DNA from: Cristatella mucedo
Lineage: Eukaryota; Bryozoa; Phylactolaemata; Cristatellidae
Assembly: GCA_009760855.2 (NCBI GenBank)
Contig: WPIO01000117.1
Coordinates: forward strand, 431,001-495,000
Direction: 5' to 3'
Length of the DNA stretch: 64,000 nt
The notes beneath the pieces were generated by a model that was not told where the DNA came from, did not search any database, and saw only the letters and a program-made list of their open reading frames with translations. Numbering within the stretch: the first letter of the stretch is position 1; each line of letters begins with the position of its first letter. Shown one piece after another: positions 21,851 through 32,965 of this stretch. Made by a program: the position numbers and the translations under genes.

Positions 21851-22751
21851 GCACTGCCTTCAAAAGGCCTAGCTGGAGTTCGTGGACGGGTGGGTGGCTG
21901 GGCAGCTGGCTGGTCGAGGAGCACCAACTAGTCCGCCTAGCAGAAAAGAGCCTAAATTCGGATTTCTCCTGGTTCCCGTAACACGGCCTGCCGTCTGTTT
22001 TATTCAGCTCGGCGGAAAAACCCCTAAAAAAAACCCAGTGTGATGCGCGGGCAATGGCACTCGGGTAACTGCTGGTGGTACCTGCTTGCCCTCTTCTCAC
22101 ACCTCTTCCCAAGCCTAGACACTCCCTGACCTGCGCTGGTTATATACTTCAACGTCGACGATTGATGCCGGTCGTCGACGCTCTGGCTCCGCCCCCTTCG
22201 GCAAAGGGAGGATGGTGCTCACGGGCTGTTGAACCCGTGCCGTTGGCGCCGAAGGCAGGCATCCTAGCGACCCAGATGCTGCTGATCTCGGCTCTGAAGT
22301 TGAGCCGGCAGCTGTTGAAGCCGTTTCTTTTATAATAATCCTGCCCGACCTTTCAGACGTGCGTAAATATGTCCCGGGCAATGAACGGGCACCCTCACAC
22401 CTACCCTCTGCCCCCAACTAGCTTTTCGGTGACATTCAGAAGAAGTGCTCACCCGAAATAAATGGCACAATTGCGAATCGCCTCAGTTGCTATGCTCAGC
22501 ACGGCAGCATAAGTATAAGAGCAGCAGTGTTTGCTCAGCTTGTTATTGCAAAAATGTGCGTGTGGTCGTAGCCTCATTCCACTTGTGTTTATGCCTAGAA
22601 TCAACCTGAGCTGCTGACCTCTGTGGCCCTAGCAAAGGAAGCCGAGTAAATTTGCTGCTGTAACTTCTTTTAGATGAAAACTGTAAAAATCTGTACGCAT
22701 TCGCATGTTTATTCTGCGATAATACACTAAGGTGTTGCTGTTTTCAAACAG
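21851..22751. other. Unassigned intronic sequence
   Basis: Nothing recognised. Open frames at 22075-22417 on both strands have no identifiable product. Confidence 0.35.
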
Positions 22752-23047
22752 CTGCCACTCTGCAAGCTGGAAAGCAAGGTCGATTCGTGTTCCTCCCTAT
22801 ATTTCTTAAGCCCGGGTCCGTCCTACCACCTCTTGTCCGTAGGCTTGTTGAAGCTGAACGCAGCCAATGCGTGCAGCTGGCCCATAGGCTGACGTCGTAT
22901 GGGCATGACGTCATCTTTTGCCTTTCTAGCCTTTCCTGTGGGAAGAAGGAAGAGTCTGCTCCATATGGCTACCCACCAAATCTGCTGGTCCGGTGCACTC
23001 TGGTATTGGTGCATGCTGGGCATCTTTTTTTGGCTGAACCGTCAGAG
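22752..23047 (+). CDS. Predicted exon 6 of the unrecognised host gene
   Basis: The acceptor GCTGTTTTCAAACAG precedes CT+GCC, in phase with exon 5. The frame reads ATLQAGKQGRFVFLPIFLKP, GSVLPPLVRRLVEAERSQCV and QLAHRLTSYGHDVIFCLSSL, then continues open to 23101. The 3' boundary is not resolved. GTGCAC at 22993 would give the phase needed by the next exon, while GTCATT at 23048 is on a codon boundary. No domain is recognised. Confidence 0.5.
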
Positions 23048-23328
23048 GTCATTTTAAAGTACCAAAGCATGCAGAAAGGGCATCACAGCGCTAGAGGCTA
23101 AAACCTTGAAAGTGCAGGACCGAAGATGATGCGCAATTGTCGTTTTTTCCGAGTTGAACGTCGACCGTAAATCGGGGGGGGGGGTGCTTGAGGCGTAAAC
23201 CAGTGCATCCTTCCCCCTTACCCGCCCTCTCTTAAGCACTCGAGCTGGCATTTGGCCAGCAGAACTGTAGACTGTGTGTTGCTGACATGCAGCCGGTCGA
23301 GGTGTTGTTCTCATGTCTGCCTTTCTAG

Positions 23329-23524
23329 CGTCTTCCAGCTGGCTGCAGGCGGCTCTCGGCAGCAGCTGCACCTTGCCTGCCCCGACTTGGCCGCCGTCCG
23401 ACGAGCCCTGGCTCCTTGCTCAGCAGCTGCCACGGCCGCAGCTGCTCCTGCTGCTGTTGTGCCTCGAAGCAGGTATCCTCTGGTGATTGCCTTGTGGACG
23501 AGCAAGCCACGCTCGTCGCCAATC
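23329..23524 (+). CDS. Predicted exon 7 of the unrecognised host gene
   Basis: The best splice context in the window: acceptor TTCTCATGTCTGCCTTTCTAG and donor GTAAGTAT. After one leading base the frame reads VFQLAAGGSRQQLHLACPDL, AAVRRALAPCSAAATAAAAP and AAVVPRSRYPLVIALWTSKP, with an alanine-rich middle. It ends on a codon boundary, matching the next exon. Confidence 0.55.
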
Positions 23525-23629
23525 GTAAGTATCTGCCGCCGAGTGCAGCATCTGCTGCTGCTGCTGCAAAGCGCTTTCAGCCGGCGGCTTCTGGGCCGGC
23601 CATCTTATGGGCCTGCCATCTTATCATAT

Positions 23630-24345
23630 TATATAACCAAGTGGGATTTGGATATTAAAAAGCTTAACACTCAAAATCGGTCCTGCCAGCACATTTCCTG
23701 TGGTAAGTTTACGAAATCTCGGCGTCCCATGCCTATCACTAGACGACTGCATCATCTCCACAGTCAAGCCTGCCTGCCTACTTTCAGCTGCCTAACATTG
23801 CAAAAATACTGGCCTGCTTCGACAGGGATACAGCAGCTAAATTAGTCCATGCATACCTGCATGTGACATCCAGTCCTGACTTCTGTAGCTCACTGTCTGC
23901 TGGTCTATGGGTCTGTGCAATCGGGCGCTTACAGTTGGTGCAAAACTCTGCAGCTAGGCTTGTCTATCGTGAGCATCGCAGCAGCCTGATCACTGACCAC
24001 TTCTCACTGGCCTGTACTGGCTCACGATCAAACAGCATATCGACTTCAAGGATCGGTCACTCTTTTTTAGGTCTCTTCATTCTTTGACTCCAGGCTACCT
24101 ATCAGAACTACCCTGCTACCAGGCTAGGCAACAGACCACCTGCTTTTCTGAGTCAAATTGCTTAGCTATACCTCATACGAACCTCAAATCCTGTGGAGAC
24201 CATGTCGTTAGTTTGTATGCCCCAAAGTCTGAAGCTCACTCACGACGACATCCCTTGCCACTTGACTACATTTAAAAAGAAGCTAAAGTGCACCTGTTGC
24301 TCATGCCGTTTGCTCGGTCCTTGCTATGTATCCTTTGTCTAAGGA
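23630..24345 (+). mobile_element. LINE-B copy, RT C-terminal part
   Basis: Plus-strand LINE-B sequence from AACCAAGTGGGATTTGGATA (just after RT) through DFCSSLSAGL (about 23880) and VQNSAARLVYREHRSS. Frameshifts are present. It sits in the predicted intron 7. Confidence 0.85.
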
Positions 24346-24349
24346 TCTG

Positions 24350-24612
24350 TGATAGCCCATGAGGTAAGATGCTTGCTCTTCACGATTGAGGTCGCAGGTT
24401 CGAGTCGATATAGACTTCCGGTCAGAGATCTTAGCGCCCCTCCCTGAGTTCCAGGCTTTGGAGCATAAGAGCTGAAGGTAAGGTCTCCAAAGGATTTGAA
24501 GTTCGTATGAGCATAGCTAAACAATGAGTAAAACAAAAAGCAGGTGGTACGATGCCTAGCTTGATTAGGGAGTAGCTTGATAGGTAGGCTAAAAGAAGTG
24601 AGCAAAGGGACC
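24350..24612. mobile_element. SINE-2 head fragment (+) then LINE-B fragment (-)
   Basis: 24350-24405 shows TAGCCCATGAGGTAAGATGC and B box GGTTCGAGTC. From about 24445 minus-strand LINE-B follows (TTCCAGGCTTTGGAGCATAA; GGTCTCCAAAGGATTTGAAG). Confidence 0.7.
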
Positions 24613-25080
24613 TAAAAGGTAGAGGCTGCAGGCAGCCAGTTCCAGACGTTCGCGCTGCGGGGACTTCAGCCTCTTTTTGCCTCTCTTCTCTCTTGATGGG
24701 TGACCGCTGCTGCTTTGCTCTTGTCCTCCCTGGGCAGTGTGTGTGTGTGTGCGTGTGTGTGTCTGGGTGTGTGTGTTCACATGCCCAGAAATCGCACTGC
24801 CGCTAGTTTAAACGGTGTCAATAACCACTCGCACACAGGTGGCACTAAGCCGTATTTGTCTATCCGCCCTAGGGGGCCGGTGGCTGGCCCGAATCTCTGG
24901 CACGTGTGCGCGCACAGCGCTGCACCGCAAGCGCACACACAGCGCTGACACACTCGCGAGCGAGCAGAACACTAGAAGCTTTGATCGGCGTGAGTCAGCT
25001 AGGCGCCCAGCAGCCGCCGCCCACCAGCGACAAGCAGCAGGTGGCAGCGGTCGGTGATGTCCGCCCACGGGCATCATCCA
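24613..25080. other. Unassigned sequence with GT microsatellite
   Basis: A GT run lies at 24738-24775. The rest is not recognised, and overlapping open frames on both strands at 24815-25088 are not bounded by convincing splice sites. Confidence 0.4.
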
Positions 25081-25128
25081 GTCAGTGAAGGCTGCCTGGC
25101 TGCTGTCAGCCAGGCAGCCTTCACTGAC
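25081..25128 (+). repeat. Perfect inverted repeat, 22-bp arms, 4-nt loop
   Basis: Arms 25081-25102 and 25107-25128 are exact complements around CTGT (left arm begins GTCAGTGAAGGCTGCC). It ends 14 nt before the acceptor proposed for exon 8. Confidence 0.97.
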
Positions 25129-25142
25129 GTCCGCCCGTGCAG

Positions 25143-25368
25143 GCCTGGCCGATCCTACCCGCGGCCTCGACCTTTAGCTCGACGAAAGGCAGGGCGCGAA
25201 AGGCAGTTGAGGCTGTGTGGCTTCCCGAGCTGTGGCTGGCGGTGGCGGCGGCTGGCTCGTTTGAGCCGGTGCGCTTGCTTGCCGGCGAGCAGGATGCCGG
25301 CCGACTGCTGCAGGCCCGGGAGCGTCCGCGCCCACAGCGAGTCCATGCCGCCGCCTCCTCTCTGGCTT
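25143..25368 (+). CDS. Predicted exon 8 of the unrecognised host gene
   Basis: The acceptor GTCCGCCCGTGCAG is in phase 0, matching exon 7. The frame reads AWPILPAASTFSSTKGRARK, AVEAVWLPELWLAVAAAGSF, EPVRLLAGEQDAGRLLQARE and RPRPQRVHAAASSLA before a TAG at 25371. A weak donor (GTTAGA at 25369) would leave one base and fit exon 9. Base composition is higher in G+C than in neighbouring exons. Confidence 0.42.
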
Positions 25369-25759
25369 GTTAGAGATGAGCAGCGAAGGAGTCAGGCTTG
25401 GGGGCGCCGCTGATGACTTCCTCTCCAGCGCTCGGTCGACGTGCGCACACCGAAATTCTCACTTCGGCTTGAACACCGCTGACCTGGTTTGTGAAGAAGG
25501 AGTGCCTCAACTCAGCTTTGGCTACGACCGAGGGACGCATGGAAAACTGCTGTAGCAGTTTCAGCTACTGTTCGCCCATGGGTCCTCTTCGTGCGACACT
25601 TAGTTAACCGTTCTGTCTTTTACCGATAGACTGTGACCTTGCCAAAGGCAGCCTGTGAGGCCCACGTGCAATGGGTCAGAGCAATGCAGCTTCGGCCACC
25701 ACTGGCCACGTGACTGCGGAACCGACTTCCGCAGTTTTCTCGCTCGACGAGATTTTGTC
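25369..25759. other. Unassigned sequence
   Basis: No repeat or defendable exon seen. Confidence 0.35.
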
Positions 25760-25935
25760 GCCTGCTTCATGCTCAGCCGCTTACTTTTTACTCACTTTTT
25801 GTCCTCTTGAATCAGCTGTGCTTCTCTCTTTCCATTCGTTGCGCAAGATTGATTCCGCCGGCCTGGTTGTGCACACCGAACGCCGCATTGGTTTGGAATG
25901 CGCTGAATGGAGAGGTGCCCTAGCATCACGTGATG
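25760..25935 (+). mobile_element. Old LINE-A 3' relic inside an ATG-started open frame
   Basis: The 89-codon frame 25671-25940 starts with ATG. Its second half (SAVLLSFHSLRKIDSAGLVV, HTERRIGLECAEW) aligns by eye with the LINE-A C-terminal residues SAMLPTFSLFRE...GYRMRTESRLGCECA. It is probably a fossil rather than a gene, but the frame is unbroken. Confidence 0.5.
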
Positions 25936-25940
25936 CTTAG

Positions 25941-27647
25941 TCGTGTTGGCTTTGTGTAGTTCGAGAACGTTGCATATGTGCAAGTGTGCGGAGAAGTTGC
26001 GAGTCCCGGAGTGGCAAAAGCAATGCCTCGGCTGCCTCTCCTCAACCCCAACGTCAGCGTCTCGGTCATCCATCTGCTACTGGGCCTCCGCCACGTGATA
26101 TCTCGTTAGACTACCTTACTGCTCACTGGTTGGGGGCCGAATCCTGTCGGCACCGAACTCACTCCGAGAATTCGCGAGTGAGGTATTGGGCGGTTGACTC
26201 TGGCGTGTTTACATTTTTACTGTGAGCTCTTGTACCTGCTGAGCTTAATTTTGTGTACCTAGCTCTGCCATTGCACTCGCTTGCATCATCTCCCCAGATA
26301 CCGTTACCGACGCCCTGCAGCTGCACTGGAACCAAGCAGTCCTTTTCAACGAGAGCTTTGCAGCCCGAGCTTAACAGGTGCGCTCGTCCTTGCGACGAGC
26401 AAAGGACGTACCGGTAGAGCTGGCGTCTCGAAGCTTCGATGCTAGTGAGAATAGGAGCTGTAGGCGACGGATGCTGTAGCAGAGCACGGCTGTCCTGCGT
26501 GCCCGTGCAGCCTTAGCAGTGAGTGCACGCTCCATTAGAACGGAGCCCTAAACTCGCTCTCTCACGCAGCCGCAGAGGGCCTGCACGTGCGAAGCACTGG
26601 CCTTGACTTGCAGCCGACCGATCGTCACTTCAGCAGTCATTTTTACGATGTAGATCATGCAGCATCCTGCATGATCCGGCTCCCAATGCAATCATTCGAC
26701 TCCTTCAATTCTTGCTTCCGAAGTCCTTTGACCCGTTTCAATTCTTTTGCCCACAGGTCACTGGAAACGCAATGCTCGTGGCCACATTTCTCCGACGAGG
26801 ACGAATTGCACCAAACATGAGATGATTTTTTTTGAGCAGCCTACAGATGGCCGTCTTGCCTATAGTGCCACATGACTAGATAATGTCCTGTGTGTAGCAC
26901 CCTAAGAGAACTTAAGAGACAGATAGACAACAAAGATGTTTTATCTGTGTTGGTGCTGCTAATCAACGATCTTGCTAATGTCACTGTGGACTAACGAAAG
27001 TCTTGGTGAAAGCAGTATTCAAATCTCATACTTGTCGGTTTGCTAACCTCCAGGCTATCATGCTGCGATGGTCCTAGCCAACTGTACACTGCCTCAAAAT
27101 CTGTATTCTATTATTTCAATCACTGATTCTAGTCTAGTTGCTGGTCTAATTGATTCGTAGCCTCTTGCTGTTGGGCGTCACCGAAAATCCTATAGTGCCG
27201 AAGACATGGAGAACCGTAGTTGCATGACCTGGAACTAGCTTAGGAGGGACTGGAAGTAAACCACGGTTGAAAATGTGATGGTTCAGCGTGATGACAGTAG
27301 TCAGGTTTGCAACTTGAGCGCTTTTAGTCACTCAAACCCTGGAGTTTTACTCAGCGAAAAAATCCAAATTGAGTTCCAGCTCTCTTTAAAAACCGATTCT
27401 GCGTGAATGTTATACACCTGTACATGTAAGTTTCAGAGTGCATTTTCTCAATGTCTACCACAGAACATCCTATTCATTTTTTTATATCGCCACGTCAATT
27501 AAACATGCTGGGCTAGTGCTGATAAACTGCGCGCATCAGGTCCGGTGCCTATTTTAGGGTTAAGGGACTCGGTGTACCAAGTATGGTACTGTTTGGTTAT
27601 CCGTATGTAGGAAAAACTTGCACACACCAAAGAAAAACTGTACCTAG
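25941..27647. other. Unassigned intronic sequence
   Basis: Contains a hairpin at 26653-26676 (10-bp arms, GATCATGCAG) and a short LINE-B/SINE-1-like tail at 26885-26915. No convincing exon. Confidence 0.4.
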
Positions 27648-27953
27648 CTGCGATTGTCCGGGCACCCGAACACCCAGCAGTGTGTATTTTGGAGTGTCAA
27701 CTGCTCGAAGAAGAAGCCGGCGGCTGTCTGTGTAGAATTGCTTGTGCTGCTGACTCGAGCCTGCTGATCACCGTCAATCTGCCCTGCCTCATCGGGCTGC
27801 CGGTGCTGACTAGGCTTTCGCCTGGGCAACTGTTTTGTGACCATCGAGTGGGCCGTGGTTTGCCGAAGCCGGTGGCAGAGAAGTCAGCAGTAAGCCAGCT
27901 TGGCATGAACTCTCCGCTTTGTGCTTGCCGGCTGGTGCAAGCGTTTTGGGCAC
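27648..27953 (+). CDS. Predicted exon 9 of the unrecognised host gene
   Basis: The longest exon of the chain (306 nt). After an AG at 27647 the frame reads AIVRAPEHPAVCILECQLLE, EEAGGCLCRIACAADSSLLI, TVNLPCLIGLPVLTRLSPGQ, LFCDHRVGRGLPKPVAEKSA and VSQLGMNSPLCACRLVQAFW. The donor GTAAGA at 27954 leaves one base. The acceptor tract is poor in pyrimidines. The frame itself continues to 28150, but the donor and the loss of coding character after 27954 argue for splicing. Cys/Leu-rich; no recognised domain. Confidence 0.52.
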
Positions 27954-28393
27954 GTAAGAAGGCAGTGTCGGGCATGTCGCATGTCATGCCCCCCTCCACA
28001 CCCAGTGCTAGTCTGTCTGCGTCTTGGCAGTGCATGCTTAATCACAGTGTGGTCTTCAAAGGCTGCCAGATGGGCATAAGTGAACCGTTTCCTGATTGCC
28101 GAATCCCGGCTGCTGACTCCCGAGTGTTGATCCTGATAACTGCTTCCTGACTGTAGATTTCTGGTGGCTCTCCTGCTTTGTAGCTCTGCATCTGGAACAT
28201 ACTTTAGTCTTGTAGTTTCCGTTTATAACTCACTGGCTAGCTATGCATTCGCAATACCGTTTCAGATTTGCTGTAGAGTCACAAAAATTTACTGGCCAGC
28301 ACTAATTAGCAGAGCTGCCTTTGTAAGCGCTTCTGATCTTGCCTGGACTGCATGCTAGAAAGAGAGAAGGCTATAGTAAAAGGGTGTCGTAAG

Positions 28394-28491
28394 AGACCGA
28401 TCTGAATCGGCAGTTGTTGTTGGAATTTGCTGGGTATGCAGCTAATCTGGCATTGCGTCATCGCTTTGAAGAATCCAGTGCGCTGAAAATC
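28394..28491 (+). CDS. Predicted exon 10 of the unrecognised host gene
   Basis: The frame reads TDLNRQLLLEFAGYAANLAL and RHRFEESSALKI, ending on a codon boundary at GTGAGC. Two acceptors fit the phase of exon 9: the AG at 28393 (purine-rich context) and the AG at 28441 (TTTGCTGGGTATGCAG), which would shorten the exon to 50 nt. The amphipathic helix pattern is clear in the longer form. Confidence 0.5.
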
Positions 28492-29191
28492 GTGAGCCTG
28501 TGTTGTCTGCTTTGTGGCTCTGATGATATGCTTCGAGGCGATGCAGCTAAGTGTTGGTTTTAATCTTGGCCGATTGTCTCAGCCTTGATCCTATCTTTAT
28601 GCTGGAATATGTTTGAGTGGCAAGGTTATTTTCATAATTCAGCAGTCAGATACTGGTATTCACCTTGATTAACCTGATGGTGGGGCGTAGTTGTAGTTCC
28701 TAGTGGTAGGCACCCTTAGGTGGCTGTAGGATAGTTATAGAATGGATGGATGTAGTCCATTAGCTTCCTTGTTTGTAGAAGCATGCAGTTCGGAAAAATC
28801 TATTCAAAATGATTCAAATATAAATGAGCACCCTTCCAGGAAGCTGGCTCGACCATTAATTTTTAATTTCTGAAAACCCTCGGTAGCAGGACCTGAATTC
28901 CATAAAAGTTGAAACTTAGATAAATTGTATGATAAGCTCCTACTCTGAGAGCGTTGGCATCTGAGTGGTTTATTTGATCGGTGCCAGAAGTCTATTTTTT
29001 TATAATCAATTATGTTGACTGCCACTCGATTTGATTAATGCCGGCATCAATGCCTGCCGGTGGGCCGGTGAGGGTGACATCCAGGCTCTAAATTCTCTGT
29101 GAACTTACCACCATTGAGCTCCCAATTGTATTGCACTGGCAGCTGTGTTGAATAGATGGTGATCCCTGTCATTGTTCATGCTGGAAGGCCC
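28492..29191. other. Unassigned intronic sequence
   Basis: No repeat family or exon recognised. The minus frame at 29025-28804 has no recognisable product. Confidence 0.4.
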
Positions 29192-29345
29192 CTGGTCCTA
29201 TGGGGTAAGGCGTTGGCAAGTTCATGACCCTTCAGGTCGTGGGTTCTAGTCCAGCAGCAGGCAGCTCCTTTGCCACCAAAGCTCTTCTGCTGCTGCTGTG
29301 ATTGCAGCGATTGAATCAGCTGATCTTTACTTTTACTTTACTGCT
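29192..29345 (+). mobile_element. SINE-2 copy
   Basis: GGGGTAAGGCGTTGGCAAGT, B box GGTTCTAGTCC, CTCTTCTGCTGCTGCTG, and 3' end TGAATCAGCTGATCTTTACT. Confidence 0.75.
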
Positions 29346-29478
29346 TGTGTGTTCATTGCTGGCAGGTTCTAAGCTGTATTTGGTAGTCGGGATTCGCTTG
29401 TGCAGATGGTGTCCTGCAGCAGTTGTCGGCTAGACAAACCAGCCAGGCGATGATACTACAGCCCCTTCTCTATTGCAG

Positions 29479-29586
29479 ACCGCCTACATATGCATTCTTC
29501 ATTTGGCTGATGATGCCTGCCCAATACCGTCCTGCTGCCTGCACGAGTTCTTGAAAACCGAGCAAGGTCTGGCGTTTAGCTTGCAG
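29479..29586 (+). CDS. Predicted exon 11 of the unrecognised host gene
   Basis: A 108-nt exon with canonical flanks: CCCCTTCTCTATTGCAG upstream and GTAAGAATAG downstream. It is in phase 0 on both sides, matching exon 10. It reads TAYICILHLADDACPIPSCC and LHEFLKTEQGLAFSLQ. The LADD phrase superficially recalls the RT box, but neither the neighbouring residues nor the nucleotides match either LINE family. Confidence 0.55.
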
Positions 29587-29703
29587 GTAAGAATAGAGGT
29601 TGTGCAGAATAAATGAAAGTGTGGGTTCCTAGCTCGTATAACCCCCTGTGCCAGCTCTCGGGCACTAGATAACTATGCTTTTTTGCTGCCCCCACCCCTA
29701 CAG

Positions 29704-29722
29704 CTAGTGGGTCTCTTCAAGT
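29704..29722 (+). CDS. Possible 19-nt microexon (exon 12)
   Basis: A very strong acceptor (TTTTGCTGCCCCCACCCCTACAG) and a near-consensus donor (GTGAGTAG) enclose CTAGTGGGTCTCTTCAAGT, in phase with exon 11, adding LVGLFK. Its real use is uncertain. Joining its last base to the 37576 block would create a stop codon, so another exon would be needed in between. Confidence 0.35.
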
Positions 29723-29939
29723 GTGAGTAGGGTTGCCGTGTTTGTTTGGCCACACTTCCACTTAATCATTTTCGGCTTATTGCCAAGAAAGCAAAAATCA
29801 TTCCTCGGCAGAGGCAGCACCCACCCACAGACCAGTCCCAGCCTAGCCACTGCCTATATAAGTGGCCATTTGGCTCTGCTAAAAGGATCTGGGATGGGCT
29901 GTGCCTCTACCAGTTGCACCAGTTACCGATTCAAGCAGA

Positions 29940-30872
29940 CCTAATTTCCTTAAACTAACAGACGATATAACTGAACTGCTACTCATAGGACACCCCAAGT
30001 GCATGGCTGGACTAGAAGGCTTTGCTCTTTTAATAGATGATGTTATTGAGTGATTAACATCATGTACTCGGAATTTAGGTGTTATCTTCGACAGCTGCCT
30101 AAATTTGGAAAGTTTCTTTAGGAAGACTGCTTCCACAGCAAGCCATCACGTGTGATTACTATCTAAGATAAGGAGCTGCCTTTCACGGTGGCTTGCAAAA
30201 CATTTAACTAGCTTCTTGATTCTGTCTCGGCTAGGTTATTGTAACTCCCTTTTGGTTGCGCCATCAAAAAAAGCCACTAGGCTACTTTAGCTGGTGATGA
30301 ATATGGCTGAAAGGCTAGTTTACAAATCCCAGAGGTTTGACTGTGTCTCCTTTTCTGAATGAGTTTGAATGACTGCCGGTTGATCGATAGATACGGAGTA
30401 TTAAGTTCTTATGCTGACCCACAAGGTCCGCTATGGCTTGGCTCCTTCATACCTTGCTGAACTGCTGCACCAGTGCAAGCCTATTTGTGCCCTCAGGTCC
30501 TGTGTGGACAATATATAAATTAGCTGTTCCATTTCTCTGCTTAAAGACTGTTGGCATTAGAAGCTTTTATGTCCTAGACAGTGAAACTCCCTTCCGCAAT
30601 TCTTACGCAACGATGTTCCATTCAGCTGCCGACTGTGGCACATCCTGTCAGCTGTCCTGGGCTGCTACTTCTATGTTTCCCACCACCTTAACTACTCTCC
30701 TGACTCAGCCATGGTTCTCACTTTTGCCTTTCTGCATCTGATGAAGTGTGTCGCCTACGGAATGCATATCGAAAGGTGCTTAGGCTTGGAATGCACTATG
30801 CGCAAAATTGTGCTACGTAACACGCACATGGTCTTTGTGGAGTTACAGATGGAGATACATTCATGCTCTTCT
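29940..30872 (+). mobile_element. LINE-A copy, 5'-truncated
   Basis: Starts within RT (AACAGACGATATAACTGAAC, for a DDITELLL-like phrase), passes the FCNSLLAGL-equivalent region near 30240 and ends at GTTACAGATGGAGATACATT (30852-30872). There are many stops. Confidence 0.85.
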
Positions 30873-31644
30873 AAGCAGAATAATCTCGGTCTTTGATTAC
30901 AACTGATAGCTAGTGTGCCGCAGTCTGCATTCTCTTTACCGCTAATGCTTGTCAATGCTTGATCTTGGTTACAGTGTACAGTGCAGCTCACACGCTAGAA
31001 ATTGTCTGCTGAGAGCCTCCTCTACTAGATCTAGCAAGATCTAGCAAGCGATCGGGCAATTGCAACTGCCTTTCGAACAGAGGCCATTTGGCAATCACAT
31101 ACATAGGATGCAATCAGGCCCGAAGCTGCATCCTGTTGTTCTGTATAGTTAAGCTCCATCTTCTGAGGAGTAGGTGCCGGATGAGGCTAATCGCCTTATG
31201 ACACTAAATTGACATCCTTTGGGGTTCGATACTTCAGACCGTACGCTCTAAAAGACAGTAACTGGCCTCCGGCTACAGTCACCAACTTGGAGATTACCTT
31301 GCATCCGTTACGTTATGAATGCTATCCCGGAAAGAGGGTGGGCGTTAGAAACAGCAGAACCGAGCGTGAAAAGTAGAGCTAGCTAAAGGTAAATCCCTTT
31401 AGCGGTCGTACCAAGCATCCTCTCTATAAAGCTTTTGAATGCGATCTGGTGAAGCTTAGCAATGGTGACAGCAAACCTAGTGCATGCTTTGCTGCTTTGT
31501 CCATTGATGCTGCTGCCAATTAGTCTGGTTCCGTTGGACCGAAGTTTACAGATCAAGTAGTAGTCTGTTGCTATTTAGTTCTACTTTTTTGAAAAACTGA
31601 TAAGGTAAAGAATTTTTCTCAAGCTATAATAATAAAAGTATTAT
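30873..31644. other. Unassigned sequence
   Basis: No repeat or exon recognised. A short direct repeat AGATCTAGCA lies near 31030. Confidence 0.4.
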
Positions 31645-32240
31645 TACACAATAATAATAATAATACTTGTGCATAGTACCCTCAGAGAACTTAATCTCTC
31701 TCTTGGCACTTTACACATGCTGTAAAAAGAAGCATGTTCATGTGGTTAGTGGTAACATACACATTGTCAGCACATATGCACTCAAAGGACACATCCTTAG
31801 GACCAACCAAACGCTGTGAGAAACGGGTACATTTTAAGTTTCTTTTTAAATTGGTCGTCCAATGAAAGGTCAGTTTGGAACAGCACGCCTAGATTTCGTG
31901 AAGATGCTGCAGGAGTCGCTGGCCAATCCCATTTTGAGGGTTAGTTTTCCTTCTATCTGATTGGGACTAGGTTTGCTCATAACTAGAAAGAGGTTGTATC
32001 ATCATTTAATACGAGAAACGTTTTGGCTGTCCAACTGTGAATGTTAGCAATACTTGCAGCAAGGAATTTGAATGAGTTTGATTTGCTGGAAGGCATGGAG
32101 GAGTCTAAGCAAGTAAAAATGAAAGCTTGGATTATGCTTGGAGACAGCATTGCCCAGGAGGAGAGTATTTGTTATGAAAAGCTGTGGATCGAGTACAGAC
32201 ATCCCTATATCGACCTTTGGCCGTTGACTTCAGTGCAGAA
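31645..32240 (-). mobile_element. LINE-B copy with internal deletion
   Basis: From the 3' tail (AAT run at 31652-31666; CCTCAGAGAACTTAATCTCT), the sequence jumps near 31855 to the region after RT (GTCCAATGAAAGGTCAGTTT) and runs to about 32240. About 700 nt of the consensus order is missing. Confidence 0.7.
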
Positions 32241-32470
32241 TGTCCTTCTCAGTTAGGTCATAAAATATCGCAGTCCAGTATTCGATAATTGATAAGTTTC
32301 TGTACATAGCTGCTCATTTCTTTATCTCTCTCCTCATTCCCTGCGCTAGAGGGCAGTCTTGGGTGACTCCAATCTAGGTGTGGACCTTCACTTAACTTCT
32401 TCGTAACACCTTCAACCATTCCACTGATATCTTCACTGTGACTATGCATGAGCCTTCCTCGGGTATGCTA

Positions 32471-32539
<69 letters not shown>

Positions 32540-32540
32540 T

Positions 32541-32617
<77 letters not shown>
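32471..32617 (+). repeat. CT microsatellite
   Basis: Two CT blocks separated by CACACACAC. Confidence 0.97.
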
Positions 32618-32620
<3 letters not shown>

Positions 32621-32965
32621 TATATCATTCACGACTGCAAGGAAATCGGCAACGAGCAAACTGACGGTCCTTGCAAGCATGCCCAAGTTTCGTGGTCTCC
32701 TTTTGCTTGTGTCGCAAAAGCACTTTTTTCTCCAAGGCTCGTAGAAGTAGGAACCTACCGACCAATCAGAACGAACTTGAAACGCCAGCCTTTTTGAAGA
32801 AATGTTGGGGTAACAGCCAGGGATTTTGGCCCACATCCCGATCGAGTCTACCCGTATCGGCCATGTGAATGAGATATTCGGAGAACCGACCGACCTTGTA
32901 TAAGATAACGTAGCAAAAACTGATTGCTGCAGCCAATTTACTTCGCTATAGCCTTCAATTTTCAC
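32618..32965 (-). other. Unrecognised open frame read into a GA tract
   Basis: The minus frame from 32965 is open for about 115 codons before entering the GA (Arg/Glu) tract: WPIRVDSIGMWAKIPGCYPN, VRSDWSVGSYFYEPWRKKCF and LARTVSLLVADFLAVVND. I do not recognise it. It has a coding look but no splice signals that I can defend, and it may be part of an old element. Confidence 0.25.
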
